Assembly: GCA_030737875.1 (NCBI GenBank)
Contig: CM060923.1
Span: 175,997,696 to 176,061,695, forward strand
Direction of reading: 5' to 3'
Origin: Allium sativum
Taxonomy: Eukaryota; Streptophyta; Magnoliopsida; Asparagales; Amaryllidaceae
DNA: 64,000 nucleotides
Under the pieces are notes generated by a model, which did not search any database, was not told the DNA's origin, and worked only from the letters and a program-made list of their open reading frames with translations. The translations under genes and the position numbers were made by a program. The stretch's first letter is position 1; every line of letters starts with the position of its first letter. Positions 1 to 11,860 of this stretch are shown one piece after another.

Positions 1-80
1 TCACGCTACAAGTTTTGAATCCGTGACTTCTTGGACCGAAGTCGGAGTGTTTAACCACTTGGACCATGGTGCTTGACATT
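1..80 (-). mobile_element. Probable tRNA-derived SINE, head region, cut by window edge
   Basis: Read on the minus strand, this stretch has an RNA polymerase III internal promoter. The A-box TGGTCCAAGTGG is the complement of 55-66 and fits TRGYNNANNNGG. The B-box-like ATTCAAAAC is the complement of 12-20 and differs from GWTCRANNC only in its first base. The boxes are 34 bases apart, as in tRNA genes and SINE heads. No clear cloverleaf or acceptor stem is visible, so a SINE head is more likely than a functional tRNA. The body and tail would lie left of base 1. A decayed tRNA pseudogene is the alternative. Confidence 0.45.
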
Positions 81-2503
81 TTTCCTCATACTTCAGTCCA
101 TTTGCACTTCAATTTGCTAGCTAGTCAAAATGTAATACACAAATGTATCGTTTATTCATCAGTAGTAACAGTGCAATTGAGATTCTGCCATTGATGTTTG
201 TTATCCCAAACTCAACCTGTGCGTAAAAATATTTACTACCTAACCCTTGTTTAGATTGGGCATTAGACTTGTTTTCTTGATATTATGTTCATTTTTATTA
301 AGTCACCGAATATTATATTTAACGTCTCAATATTTGTTTCATGAAGTTATTTAGTACTAGACTTGTTAGTATACATATTATTTTACTTTCCTTTCAGCCA
401 TCAAAATGAAAATCTGAATATTTTTGTTTGCATTGATCATTTAGATAAGTTTTGATCCATGAAAGATAATAATGCATGTATGGGCTCAAACTGCCTACTA
501 CTACATTTGGTAACTGTGGAAACTGCTCAGCCCTTTCCTGCTAAAGCAAAATTTTGATAAGTTGGCTCGCCACATGAGTGGTAACATTGGACACATTGCA
601 CCCTCAACACTACGAATTAATAATTTGTTCTCATTTAAAATGTGATTAGAATAACAGATAATGGTATTTTGTCTATTTGTCGGAAAAAAGAAGATGTTTA
701 TCAAATTGAATCTCTGTTAACCTTGTAGAACACGTTTAAATTATTTTTTCCTTCTATGAGAATTAACTTTGTATGTTTTTTCATTCCTTTTTCTCCATTG
801 TGATAACAGAAGTGGTTGCCTTGAAGTTTGCAGCCAGATCAACCTATTGCATGTTGTGTTTTGGATTATAATGTTGTAGCTTTTAAGCAAATTTAATGAA
901 GTGGTACTTCTCTTGATGTTGCCTTGATGATACAGTAAAGTGTTGCAAGGTGTTTAGCAGCATGTCTTTGTAGTGAATTCTAGTTAATGTACCATGATCT
1001 GTAATGCTAATGAATGTAATAAATTTATGCTCAGATAAAGTTAGATTTTAATCTATTTATGTTTTTATTTAAGGTGCCGTTGTATTCTATTGCCAATCAT
1101 ATAATACTGCCTTTAATTTGTATTTTTTTTTAATAATTATACTGCCAGTAGAGCCATTTATTAATGCCTTATTTACTTTTCCCACTTATTTGCCGTACGT
1201 GGCATGTTGAATATTGGAGACACTTTTATTGTCCATTTTGCCTCCTTTAATTATTAAGGACGACATTTATAAGGGCAAACACTCAATTGCCTCTCATGTT
1301 ATTTGGGGCAGAACATCATATTTATTTGTCTCTAATTGAAGTGGTAGAGGCATATGTGTTTGCCTGTAATATTTATAATTTTGGTATAATGTGAATCCAT
1401 TAACCCAACTCTATTTATAAAGTAGAAAAATAATGTTGAAAAATCCTAGTTTTTCGTACTCTATTTAGTCACCATGAAAGGTCGCTTATAGCAACCATAA
1501 AAGTAGATGAGTAGTTTATGTGCCTCTACACAATCAAGATTATACAATATGTTAATCCTGTTATCATAAAAACTTGAAACCTAGAATAACCATATATAGA
1601 TAAAAGTGAGGCACATATTATCCAACTTCAAATTCATTACGATCAAGTAATCTTTGGAAGACGACAAATTATTAGTATTATTTCCACCTTCAACAACTCC
1701 GGATAATTAACAATTTGCACAATAACAAGTTAACAACACCCAAAGCTTAAAATATATGCATTCTCCAAATTTAATTATTCTGATGATTGTATGAACAGAC
1801 TTTGCTACAATGAGTTATATTTGGAAAGTTTTAACAAACTGGGAAAATGATTTTACTACTGTATGAAAAGAAAAAAACCATGCTATCTAACAATTTCACT
1901 TAAAACAGTGAAATAAAGGGTATAGATAATAAAGGTATTGGTAAACATGGTCTCAATACTGCATTATATATAAACTTTGACAACTCCAGCCAAAAAAAAA
2001 AACCCATTCATATGCTAAAAATATGAACTTGACAGAAAATAAGAAAATCCAAATTCAGCATAAATCAAGTAATACATACCATATTGACAAAAATTCAGTA
2101 ATTACCTAAAATAAAATTTGAGAAGATTGATATTGATGATGACATGCCCTGTAGCCTTTAAATTTATTTGGCAAGTAATTTGACTATAACCAAATATACA
2201 GTTGTAGAAGAATGAACAGAATACATTACGATTCAAACTTATTTTCCAACCAACATGTAAGCATATTTTATGCCAAGACTGTCATTACAACTGAACAGAA
2301 GGAAATATTTTAGTATAAATATATATATTTTATTGAATACACATTTGTTAATTGTAGACCTTATGCAGAAATGATGATATCTTTATATTTTTGATGTCTT
2401 ATATATCAAAATATTCAATATAACGTTAAATGATTACACATGCTTAATCTTAAACGCTCAGTTAGCCTAATATTCACATTATCAATCTTTTTCCATGTAG
2501 TAC
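81..2503. other. AT-rich intergenic DNA
   Basis: About 2.4 kb of strongly AT-rich sequence with frequent stops in all frames. No spliced gene, RNA gene or element end was recognised. The short open frames here have no family signature. Confidence 0.6.
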
Positions 2504-2520
2504 AACCACTGCAAGAGGAA

Positions 2521-2770
2521 CAGGGGTTTCCAACGGCCAGAGGCCGTTGGCGGCCGTTGGAAACCCCGTTGGAAGCCGTTGGTCAATCCGTTGGTACACG
2601 GATCAACGGCTTCCAACGACTTCCAACGCAAATGACGCTTAATTTCCAACGGCTTCCAACTGATAAATAAGGACACGTGTATGAAGTTTTGAGCAAATAG
2701 GTCGTTGGAAGCCGTTTGTATGGAATAACCTGTAAGCCGTCGCAGGCCGTTGGTCGACGTTGGAAATCTG
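2521..2770. repeat. Left subterminal repeats of the short CACTA element
   Basis: Degenerate direct and inverted copies of CCGTTGG and its complement CCAACGG, often extended to GGAAGCCGTTGG, in roughly 250 bases. In CACTA elements such motifs are binding sites for the TNPA-type protein. Their GC content stands out against the AT-rich flank. Confidence 0.85.
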
Positions 2771-3170
2771 GGTGTTTCTTTTTTTTTTTTACAGATTTTA
2801 GATTTACCACTACAAGCCACACAACAAATATAAAACATTCTGAACTGCTCCATTTCGAGCATATAACTCACATTCTCAACCATATATACACCCAAACACA
2901 ATACGAAATAAAAAACAAACACAAAACACATAAATTAACCAATATTTACATAACATTACCACCAAACTTCGCCAAAACAACACCAAACCATCACCATGTC
3001 CAAAACAAGATAACCATCTCCAAACAACATAACCAACACCATGTCCAAACCATACCATCACTAAACCATCATAACATCATGTCCAAACCATCATAACAAA
3101 ATATATACAACTACCATGCATGTAGCAAGCCTCACCAACTCTCAAAACACATCAAAACAAGCTAAGCTGA

Positions 3171-4679
3171 TCAACTCTCTCCCCCTGAAGATGAAGGTGT
3201 CGTACCGTGCTGGACAATGTACTCCGCTAATCGCTGGTTAAGCAATTCCGTCTGCTCTTCACCGTGACGATCACGTTCATGAAGCTCTGCAATCTGTGCT
3301 TTCAACTGTGCGATTTCTTCCTTTTCCTGAGCCTTCTGATACATCTGCTGAGATGCTGTAATCTGTATATAATTTCATATTTTCAGTATTTCATAATAAT
3401 AGTTCGAATACATTTGAGTTTTTATTATAAATTTTAGTATTACCTCTAGATTTCCATAACCATATCGTCTGTTTCGGGTAGCAGGATCCATGACAGCATC
3501 AAATATCTTGTCGTCATCTTCCTTGGTCAGCTCAGTCCTCCCTGTAGCTTCCAGTAACTGCGCCCTTTGCTCCAGAAATTTCTCGTGTTAAACAAAAATA
3601 AAATAAATTTAGATAACACTATTTTAATTAAATTATAAGTCTACTTAACTATTTTATACTTACATATCTCTCACGTGCCTTATCATCATGGTCCCAAGTG
3701 TACGAAATTGAGCATATGTCGTCAATCTGACTCAATGCATGTGTATGCTCGAAAACATCCCAGTACGACACAGGAGTCATACGGGCTCTCTCCTGAAACA
3801 AGCATGCACACATGTAAATTAAAACTTAAACTTAAACTTAAATCAACTATTAATTTTAACTAGTTATGAATTAAAATTTTAAACTGTGCAATTACAAAAT
3901 ATACCAGATCCTCACGATGATGCTGAAATGACTTGGACCCACCTCGATGTGTAACCGGATTCTTGCTCCTATTAGCTGCATTTCTCTCAGACGAGGCCTA
4001 TACATTTAAATTTAAAAAAAAATGTCTTAGTCTAAATCACATACTAATTGAATAGAATAATTTAAATTAAAAATATGCAGTAAAATTTACCAGAAAGTCC
4101 TCATTACTATTCCAATAAGTAAGTAGATCATTTCACACTGACTCGCTCACCCAAGACTGCCTTTTCCCACTTGATTTTAAAGAGTTCATTGTTTGTCCGT
4201 AATTTGCTGCCACTTTACTGTTCCAGTGGCGCTTAACGAGATCCAAATCCGTCTTCTGGAGATCCACCGCACCCTGCGTTTTTTATATAAATAGCATACA
4301 TATAAAGTTATCAAATAGGAGCACGTACTTAATATAAGAAATGTTATATCATACATACGTACCAAAAAATCCTGCCATATGGTCTCCTTAACTAAGTCGG
4401 TTATCAAGCTCTAAGTGGGCCAACATGCAGTCATGCGGGCTTGATAAGCACGTTTTGATATCCTCAAAACGGTATTGGACGGCTCCAACTCAAACCCCCT
4501 GTGTTAAACGGGGAAAAAAATACATGGTTGCTAGAACAACAATTTAAATAATTTATTGTACTTAAATTAAATTTATACTAAAAACTTAGTTTTTACCCTT
4601 TTGATGCTTTTGGCTTAAGCCAGACCACAGGATGGGATAACTCCGACGATGAACCACCCTCCTCGCCACCTGACGCCAT
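3171..4679 (-). pseudogene. TNPA-like / plant transposase (Ptta/En/Spm) gene, broken by nonsense codons
   Basis: A spliced minus-strand gene, read from ATG at 4679 to TGA at 3171. Approximate exons: 4608-4679, 4366-4502, 4091-4275, 3906-4000, 3671-3795, 3444-3590 and 3171-3362, mostly with GT/AG borders. Conserved features are a THRGGSKSFQ block, an ATRNRRYGYGNLE block and a C-terminal coiled-coil-like segment rich in Glu, Gln and Lys. The same order occurs in the 11861-13464 gene of the neighbouring element. In the family this product binds subterminal repeats and assists TNPD. Two in-frame stops are seen: a TAG in the second exon after ACWPT, and a TGA in the third exon where a Trp is expected before NDLLTYW. 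The first exon encodes an acidic, Ser- and Gly-rich start. It is a relic, not a working gene. Confidence 0.8.
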
Positions 4680-5640
4680 ACCTGTTACAAACAAAAACAT
4701 AACAAAACATAACATAACATAACATAACATGACATAACATGACGTAACATAACATGAACGAACTATATGTAAAAACATGGTATTAGATAACATGAGTACT
4801 TGATAATAGAAATGTCATAACATGAGTACAAGTTTGTTTCATAGAAGTGTTAAATATAAGTTTGATTCATAGATTTGTCTAGTTAACATATGATCGAGTT
4901 TGATTCATAAAAGTGTTAAATATAAGTTTGATTCATAGATATGTCTAGTTAACAGCAAACTTAAATATATGCCTTAGCGTCATTGTACGCCTTAGCCCAA
5001 AAAACACAAACTTAAATATATGTATTTCCACGACACGTTTTCGACAAATTAAATATTGTTTTCGATGAATTGGGCCTTAACCAAATAAACAAATGCATAG
5101 AGTGTTAACTATATATACGTGTATATATATACATAACACTATATATATGCATATATACATAGTCAACTTTAACTAATCAAACCCTAGATTACAAACATAA
5201 TCAATAAAATCTATAAACACAATCTCAATAACAACAACTACTTCAACTAATTCAAACCCTATATCATAATAACAACTAAGTAATTTATTACTAAAAACCC
5301 TAAATTAGCAACTAAGATGATTAAACCCCACATTAACAACTAATTAACAGCACTACACACAAACATACTCTAATTATGCTTCAATTACACTAAACATAAG
5401 GTATTAAACAAAAATTAGGATAAACACATATCTAAAAATCGGAGAGAATAGGAGATTAGAGAGGATGAGAGAGTGCTTTGATAGAGTAGGAGAGACCCTA
5501 GGCGGAAGATGGAGCGAAATTGGTGATTTCAGAAATGAAATGGGGGATATTGGGGATTTTAGGGTAAAACCCGTGGGTTTTGAGAAATGAAGAAGAAGAA
5601 GCAGCGTCGGCTGATTTGTGCTCCAGTCCGTGTAACGGGG
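4680..5640. other. Leader region of the short CACTA element
   Basis: Non-coding sequence between the TNPA-like start codon and the right subterminal repeats, probably promoter and 5' UTR of that gene with an intron. It includes a degenerate AACAT/GACAT microsatellite at about 4697-4755 and a purine-rich stretch near 5440-5520. No TNPD exon is present. Confidence 0.6.
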
Positions 5641-5780
5641 GCAACGGCTTCCAACGGCTTTAAACCAACGGCCGCAAACAGTTTCCAACGGCGTATATTT
5701 TACATACGGAATACAGATACGTATTTTGGCTTCCGTTGGAAGCCATTGGTCAACAGCCATTGGAGGCCGTTGGAAGTGTC
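5641..5780. repeat. Right subterminal repeats of the short CACTA element
   Basis: Copies of CAACGGCTTCCAACGG and its complement, mirroring the left subterminal repeats. They sit just inside the right terminal inverted repeat and upstream of the minus-strand TNPA-like gene, so they probably overlap its promoter region. Confidence 0.85.
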
Positions 5781-5812
5781 AATTGCAATACTGTTCAATT
5801 CTTGTAGTGAAC

Positions 5813-6687
5813 AAATTGTAGATTCAATACATTTAAATAAGGTAATAACTACTAAATGTAAAGCAAATGAATATAGTGATTCAAAGAATAGGAGAAAGAG
5901 ATAAGATGTGGATGTCAAATAGAAACAAAACGTAGATGCAAATTATTACTGACATTTAATTCAACATTTTTACATATGCATGCTTACACTGCACAAATGA
6001 TTTTGAATTCATGGATGAGCAAAAATATATTTAAAGGACTCATAGTGCTGTTTGTTCATCTCCATTAACAAAACAGTGAAATCACTTCTCTCCGTAAGAA
6101 GACAGAAATTCCGTCTTCTTACTTCCGGCTTGAACTCAAATACTACGAAAAAGAATAATGAATTAGTTTATACTAAATATTTTACGTTCATTTGAACGAT
6201 GTGGAATTTTTCAATTACCATCTATAACCAATACATATGATAAAATAATTTGAATACTGAGTAATCAATTTTATAAGCTTCAATTAAGCTTGAGAAAATG
6301 AACAACAGTTAAATAATGTAATATTGATGAAAAAAAAGTTACTCCAAAGGAGTAAAGTAATATGGATAAGCTATTAATAAATACGTAACTAATTATTCAA
6401 TGGTAAAATATGGGAAACGATATACTCTAGTTCTTGGAAAATCAGTATGTGGATTTTTATTTGTTCACCATTAACTACTTATATTACTTGCATACCTAAA
6501 ATGTCAAATTATTATATAGCTATTTATTATGAAAATTTTCATATTATTTTCGTTCTTTAATCATTCTTTTAAAGCACAAATTTCCGTAGAGATAATTACA
6601 AAAAATCTCGGAGAAGCATGTTCCATGCATGTTCTTTAATAGTAATTAAATAAAACATGAAGTAATATCATATTAGAAGCGCGGTGC
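5813..6687. other. AT-rich spacer between two CACTA elements
   Basis: About 875 bases of AT-rich DNA between the two target-site duplications. No gene or element was recognised. Confidence 0.6.
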
Positions 6688-6714
6688 ATACACTACAAGG
6701 AGCGGATGAATCTG

Positions 6715-6790
6715 CAACGGGGGAGGGCGACGGCTAGCGACGACTAAAAAAGCGGCCGTCGCAAGCCGTCGTAAACCGTTGCACGGGGCG
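6715..6790. repeat. Left subterminal repeats of the full-length CACTA element
   Basis: Closely packed GCGACGG and CCGTCGC motifs, for example GGCCGTCGCAAGCCGTCG, just inside the left terminus. They match the motif used at the right end and are candidate sites for the TNPA-type protein. Confidence 0.85.
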
Positions 6791-7439
6791 AGATAATTAA
6801 CTGCTACCCTTTCTTCCCCAAATCATTTCTGCAACGAAAATTTAAAAAAAAAAACTCTTCTCCGCCGTCGCTCGCCCTTGCTCTGATTTCAGTCACTCCA
6901 ATCCTCTCAAATCGTGCCGGTATGTCTTCTAAACTCTATTTCATGTTTAATTAGGGTTATTTAGAGTTATTTTGGGTTAATTTGTATGTTTAAATTGGGT
7001 TGTAAATTCATTGTCTATGGACATGAAATTGGTTGTCTTGTGAGATGCATATGATGTTGCTTTTGTTATACATTGATTTGGGAATAAGTGGAATTGATTA
7101 GGAGGTTGAAATCATTGATTATCACATATGTACTTTGATTTAGGAACATGAAAATGACGATTATCATGTATGTAAACGTGATTGGTTTGCTGTAGTAACT
7201 TGATTATGATTATCACAGATTTATAACGTAACACCTTAAATTTGAATTGAAATTAAATAATTAACTTGAAAGGTTAGTTTGTATTTCAAAAATTGAAACT
7301 AATTTATTAAAATTAACTTCATAATTTATACATTAAACTAAAATTAACTAAAACTAATTTATACTTCATAATTTTCACTGTCATGTTATTTTACAAATTG
7401 AAATTAGGCAAAATTATTATATAAACGCTATGTAGTTAA

Positions 7440-7545
7440 CGCGCGAGCGTAGACGGAAAAAGGCGCAAGGCGCAACTAAGGGGCTTTTTTGAAGTTTAAG
7501 GCGCGCCTATTAACAAAGCGCAAAAAAGCCCAAAGCACATAAAGC
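7440..7545. repeat. GCGC-rich patch with short inverted repeats
   Basis: A local island of GGCGC/GCGCC motifs, such as AAGGCGCAAGGCGC and AAGGCGCGCC, in AT-rich intron sequence. Complementary arms (AAGCCC with GGGGCTT, GCGCC with GGCGC) allow short hairpins. Origin unknown. Confidence 0.5.
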
Positions 7546-7750
7546 GCTCTTTTTTCATTTGAATTGTTTTTTTGATTTAAACTTAGGTTAAATGTTTTTT
7601 TGACTAATTATGTGAATCCCTTAAATAAATTTGGCCCCGTCCGACATTTGTTGTATATGATCGTTATATGGGTATTCGTTTTTATACAAAACAGAAATCT
7701 ATATTCATCTGATATAATATTGTTGGATTTGTCCTAGTATTTTGGACAAG

Positions 7751-7953
7751 TTACAAATATAATAACGAAAGCATATTTTATAAATCATTCCAGGTTAAAC
7801 GGTTAACAAAATTTCGATGGCACTTCCTTTTTGTTCCCTGTGTACACGCATTTGTGTACGATACAGGGACCAAAGGGAAGTGCTGCCGAAATTTTGTAGA
7901 ACCGTTTAACCTGAAATGATTTATAAAATATACTTGCGTTATTATATTTGTAA
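7751..7953. repeat. 203-bp foldback (near-perfect inverted repeat)
   Basis: The left arm starts TTACAAATATAATAACG and the right arm ends with its exact complement CGTTATTATATTTGTAA. The arms stay complementary with few mismatches through the AGGTTAAACGGTT / AACCGTTTAACCT segment to a small loop near 7850. It lies in the first intron of the TNPD gene. No convincing target duplication flanks it, so a MITE is possible but unproven. A transcript would form a hairpin of roughly 95 base pairs. Confidence 0.85.
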
Positions 7954-8092
7954 TGGGAAGTAGGTAGACTGGCCGTCAAAGCAAAAAGGTAATAAACGAA
8001 AACATGTAGTAGTTATAAATGAAATTTTACAAGATTTCAATTAATATAGTATTTGATCGAATTTTCTAACATATTTGTTGAAAATCAGGAAA

Positions 8093-11000
8093 ATGTCCGA
8101 TTATTTTCGTGATCGTAGTTGGATGTATCAACCCCGAACCGGTAAGAAAGGGTCGATAAAGAAACATTTTTGTAATGGGGTCCAAAAATTTATTAGATTC
8201 GCTATATCTAACAATCGGGGCAACGTAGACGTTCGTTGTCCGTGTAGTAAGTGCAAACATCTGAAGCATTGGAAGCCAGATGTAGTAAAAGTACATCTGT
8301 ATAAATTCGGTTTTGTATCGAATTATTACTTTTGGGATCGTCATGGAGAACTTGTTCAACCTACTTCAGACCCTGTAGTGGTAGAGGACGATAGTACAAT
8401 GATGAACGATAATACAATGATGAATCCGATAGAAAATATGGTGCAAGATGCAGCACGATCAATGTTTCCTAACATTGGTCCGCAAGGTGACAATGAGAAT
8501 TAAAATGTTGAAGAACCAACGGCGGAAGCGAAAAAATTTATGATTTATTGAATTCTGCTAAGAGGCCATTGTGGGAAGGATGTACAAGCGGAACCGAATT
8601 GTCTGTAACCGCCGAATTCATCACTATGAAATCAAAATTCAATCTTACAGAAGCTGCATTTACAACAGTTGTACAAACTGCAAAAAAACATATGTCGCCC
8701 AATAATTTGATGTCCGATAGTCATTATAAAGTGAAAAAACTTATGTCTGCTTTTGGAATACCGTATCATAAGATAGATACATGTGTTAAAGGTTGCATGT
8801 TGTATTGGAAAGAAGACGCTCAACGTAAAATATGCAAATATTGCAACGACGAAAGATATAAACCAAGGAAAAAGAAAGGAAAAGAAGTTCCGTATAAAAG
8901 AATGCATTACCTACCCATAACTCCTAGACTTCAACGGCTATATGCATCTTCTGCTACAGCGTTTCATATGCGATGGCATAGCGTGAGAACAGCAGAAGAA
9001 GGAACTATGATACATCCGTCTGATGGTGAAGCATGGAAACACTTTGATAGGACTTATCCTGAATTTGCTGCAGAGAGCCGTAATGTTAGGCTCGGTTTAT
9101 GCACGGATGGGTTTTCGCCATTTTCTCAGTTTGGTAGTAAATATTCATCATGGCCTATCATTGTTACTCCTTACAACTTACCTCCATGGATGTGTATGAA
9201 AAATCCATATATGTTTCTAGCGGTTGTCGTCCCCTGTCCCGATGATCCGACACAAGGAATTGATGTTTATCTACAACCGTTGATTGAAGAGTTGAAAATA
9301 CTGTGGCATGAAGGAGTCGAAACGTACGACGTTTCGAGAAAAAGAAATTTTCGTATGTTTGCATCTATATTATGGACTATTAGCGATTTTCCCGCGTATG
9401 GCATGCTTTCGGGTTGGAGCACTGCTGGACGTCTAGCTTGTCCTCATTGTATGGAGGAGACACGAGCATTTTCATTAAAGTATGGAAAAAAATTTCTTGG
9501 TTTGACTGTCATCGATGCTTTCTACATATTAATCATAAATTTAGAACGGATAAAAAAAACTTTAAAGCTAACAGAGTAGAGACTATGCTATCGCCTAAAG
9601 TTTGGACAAGTGAAGAGGTATATGATATTGTTAGTGAGTACCCAAAGATACATGATGTTGGAAAGCAGGTTGAAATTCCAGGTAAATCGGACATTTATAA
9701 TTGGTGCAAACAAAGTATATTTTGGGAGTTACCTTACTGGAAAAATCTAAAACTTCGACATAATATTGACGTGATGCACAATGAAAAAAACGTTTTTGAT
9801 AACGTTTTTAATACAGTGTTGAATGTAAAGGGGAAAACCAAGGACGATGCGAATTCGAGACGTGATATATTACACTTTTGTAAACAGTCGGAACTGCACT
9901 TGTCTGACAAGAATAAAAAACCTAAAGCATGTTATGAGCTAGACAACAGGCAAGTACAACTCGTGCTAAAGTGGGTGGAAGGATTACGATGTCCTGATGG
10001 GATTTCTTCTAACCTCCGTAGATGTGTAGACTTTAAAAACAGTAAATTGAGTGGAATGAAAAGCCATGATTGCCATATCATGATGGAATACTTTTTACCT
10101 GTGATTTTCAAGGAATTGTTGCCAACAAAAATCTGGAGTGTAATAACAGAGTTAAGTTTGTTTTATAAACAACTATGTTCAACGACGTTAAAGGTTGATC
10201 GTCCACGTAAGCTTGAGTTAGAAATCCCTGTACTGATCTGCAAACTCGAAAAAATATTTCCGCCTGGTTTTTTTAATGTAATGGAGCATTTACCTATTCA
10301 TCTTCCGTCCGAAGCACTCCTTAGAGGTCCAGTCCAATATGGATGGATGTATCCATTTGAGAGGTAATTTTGTATATAATTTTAATAATCGTGATAGATT
10401 ACACCTTAGATTATGGTACCAACATAATAAATTATTTAATCTTATTATAGGTACTTGAATCATTTGAAGAAAAAAATTAGGCAAAAAGTTCGAGTAGAAG
10501 GTTCGATTTGCAAATCGTACCTTGAAGAAGAAGCTTCATTTTTTTTCTCTCATTATTTTAGTGAAGATGTGAACTTGTCTTTTGTAACTGTTCCCCGTAA
10601 TGAAGTCGTTGTTGAACAGGAGTCTTCTCAAACAATGTTATCTATTTTTAGACAACATGGAAGACCTGCAGGAAAATGTGTGGAAATATGACTAAGCGAT
10701 AAAGATTACAAAGTGGCACACACATATGTTTTGTTAAATTGTGCGGAAGTTGCACCATTTGTCAGGTGATACTAAATTCATGTACATTTCAATTATATAT
10801 TTATTTGTCTCTATTAATAAAAAAGGAACATAACACATATTTGCAGTATCTACGAATCACAATATCCATCTGGTGATCTCAGTAAAGACTTTGCTGGATG
10901 GTTCTCAGACTATGTTCATGATCCCAAAAACTCTGTTGTTAACGAAGGATTACGACATCTTGCTATCGGACCAAAAAGAAATGTCAAAACTTATCCAATA

Positions 11001-11584
11001 TACTTTGTCAATGGTTTTAAATTCAATACCGATGACTACGGAGCTGAAAAATTAACGTATAACAGCGGTGTTTTTGTCAAGGGTAGTGATGATCCAGAGG
11101 AGCATATAAAGGATTTTTACGGCATCTTAACGTAAGTTGTAGAGTTGACATATTATGTTCAGCCCGTAGAGAAAATTTATCTATTCAAATGCAACTGGTT
11201 TAGCACTGTTCCTGGTTCTGGAATTAACGTGCACAAAGATTATAAGCTAATCGAAATAAGGCATACGTCGCATTACTATAAATATGATCCTTTTGTGTTA
11301 GCTAAGCAAGCATTACAAGTCTATTTTGCTCCGTATCCGTCCTTAAAAAAAGATAAAGCAAATTGTGGGCTGTTTTTAAAACAAAGGCAGGATTTACATT
11401 TGATGGAAATAATATTCCGGACGAAGTGGCGTATCAAGAGGATCTAGATCCAAATACCGAAATAATAATAGCTGATGACATTGATGTAGGGCCGTTGAAT
11501 GATGAAGCGAATGTATTAGTAGATGCATTTGTAAGTACTGAAGAAAATGATATAGAGTATGAGACTGAGTCTGAATCCGAATAA
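8093..11584 (+). pseudogene. TNPD (tnp2-family) CACTA transposase, broken by frameshifts and stops
   Basis: The start ATG at 8093 opens MSDYFRDRSWMY, the hallmark of the transposase-associated N-terminal domain (PF13963 type). The tnp2 catalytic region follows (about 8548-9480), with WPIIVTPYNLPPWMCMK and WTISDFPAYGMLSGWS. Then come a DUF4218-like block ending GPVQYGWMYPFER (10310-10363) and, after introns at about 10364-10450 and 10766-10846, a DUF4216-like domain and an acidic tail. In the family this enzyme cuts element ends. Lesions: TAA at 8501-8503, loss of one base near 8535, loss of one A in the A-run near 9486-9492, TGA at 10689, TAA at 11133 and a shift near 11360. The gene is dead but the domain order is complete. 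It lies upstream of the TNPA-like gene on the same strand. Confidence 0.92.
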
Positions 11585-11860
11585 GATGTAGACTAATGTT
11601 ATAAGTACTTATGTTATGTATTATTATGAGCTATGTATTATGTTATGTACTATTCTGAGCTATGTAATTAATAATGATGTTGATTGTTCTTAGCTAGGAA
11701 TTTACTTATGTTATTTACTATTCTGATTTATGTAATGATAATGTTGACTATGTATGTTATGCAATATTATTCTTCTCGTTTACGAATTATGTAATGATAA
11801 CGATGACTGATGTTAATAATTCAAGTTATTTTGTATGCACATTATATGATTGCAACAAAT

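Larger units (their letters stand above)
2507..5809 (-). mobile_element. Short CACTA (En/Spm) DNA transposon carrying only a TNPA-like gene
   Basis: The left end reads CACTGCAAGAGGAACAG and the complement of the right end reads CACTACAAGAATTGAACAG, an imperfect terminal inverted repeat of CACTA type. The flanking triplets are identical (AAC at 2504-2506 and 5810-5812), the 3-bp target duplication expected for this superfamily. Both subterminal regions are GC-rich and full of CCGTTGGAAG-like repeats. The 3.3 kb interior holds one spliced minus-strand gene related to the second gene of autonomous CACTA elements. No TNPD (tnp2) transposase exon was found. The element is therefore inferred to be non-autonomous and to have depended on transposase from elsewhere. 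Confidence 0.9.
6840..8088 (+). promoter_or_regulatory. Leader exon and long first intron of the TNPD gene
   Basis: A pyrimidine-rich untranslated exon (about 6845-6919) ends at GCCG before GTATGTC, a good splice donor. The matching acceptor is TGAAAATCAG ending at 8088, four bases before the start codon region. The 1.17 kb intron holds a GC-rich GCGC patch (7440-7545) and a large foldback (7751-7953). The splice sites are inferred from consensus only. Confidence 0.5.

Noticed and set aside
4593..4793. Upstream extension of the TNPA-like first exon (Met/Leu/Cys/Tyr-rich stretch)
   Set aside because: That part translates an AACAT-type microsatellite; the conserved start is the Met at 4679.
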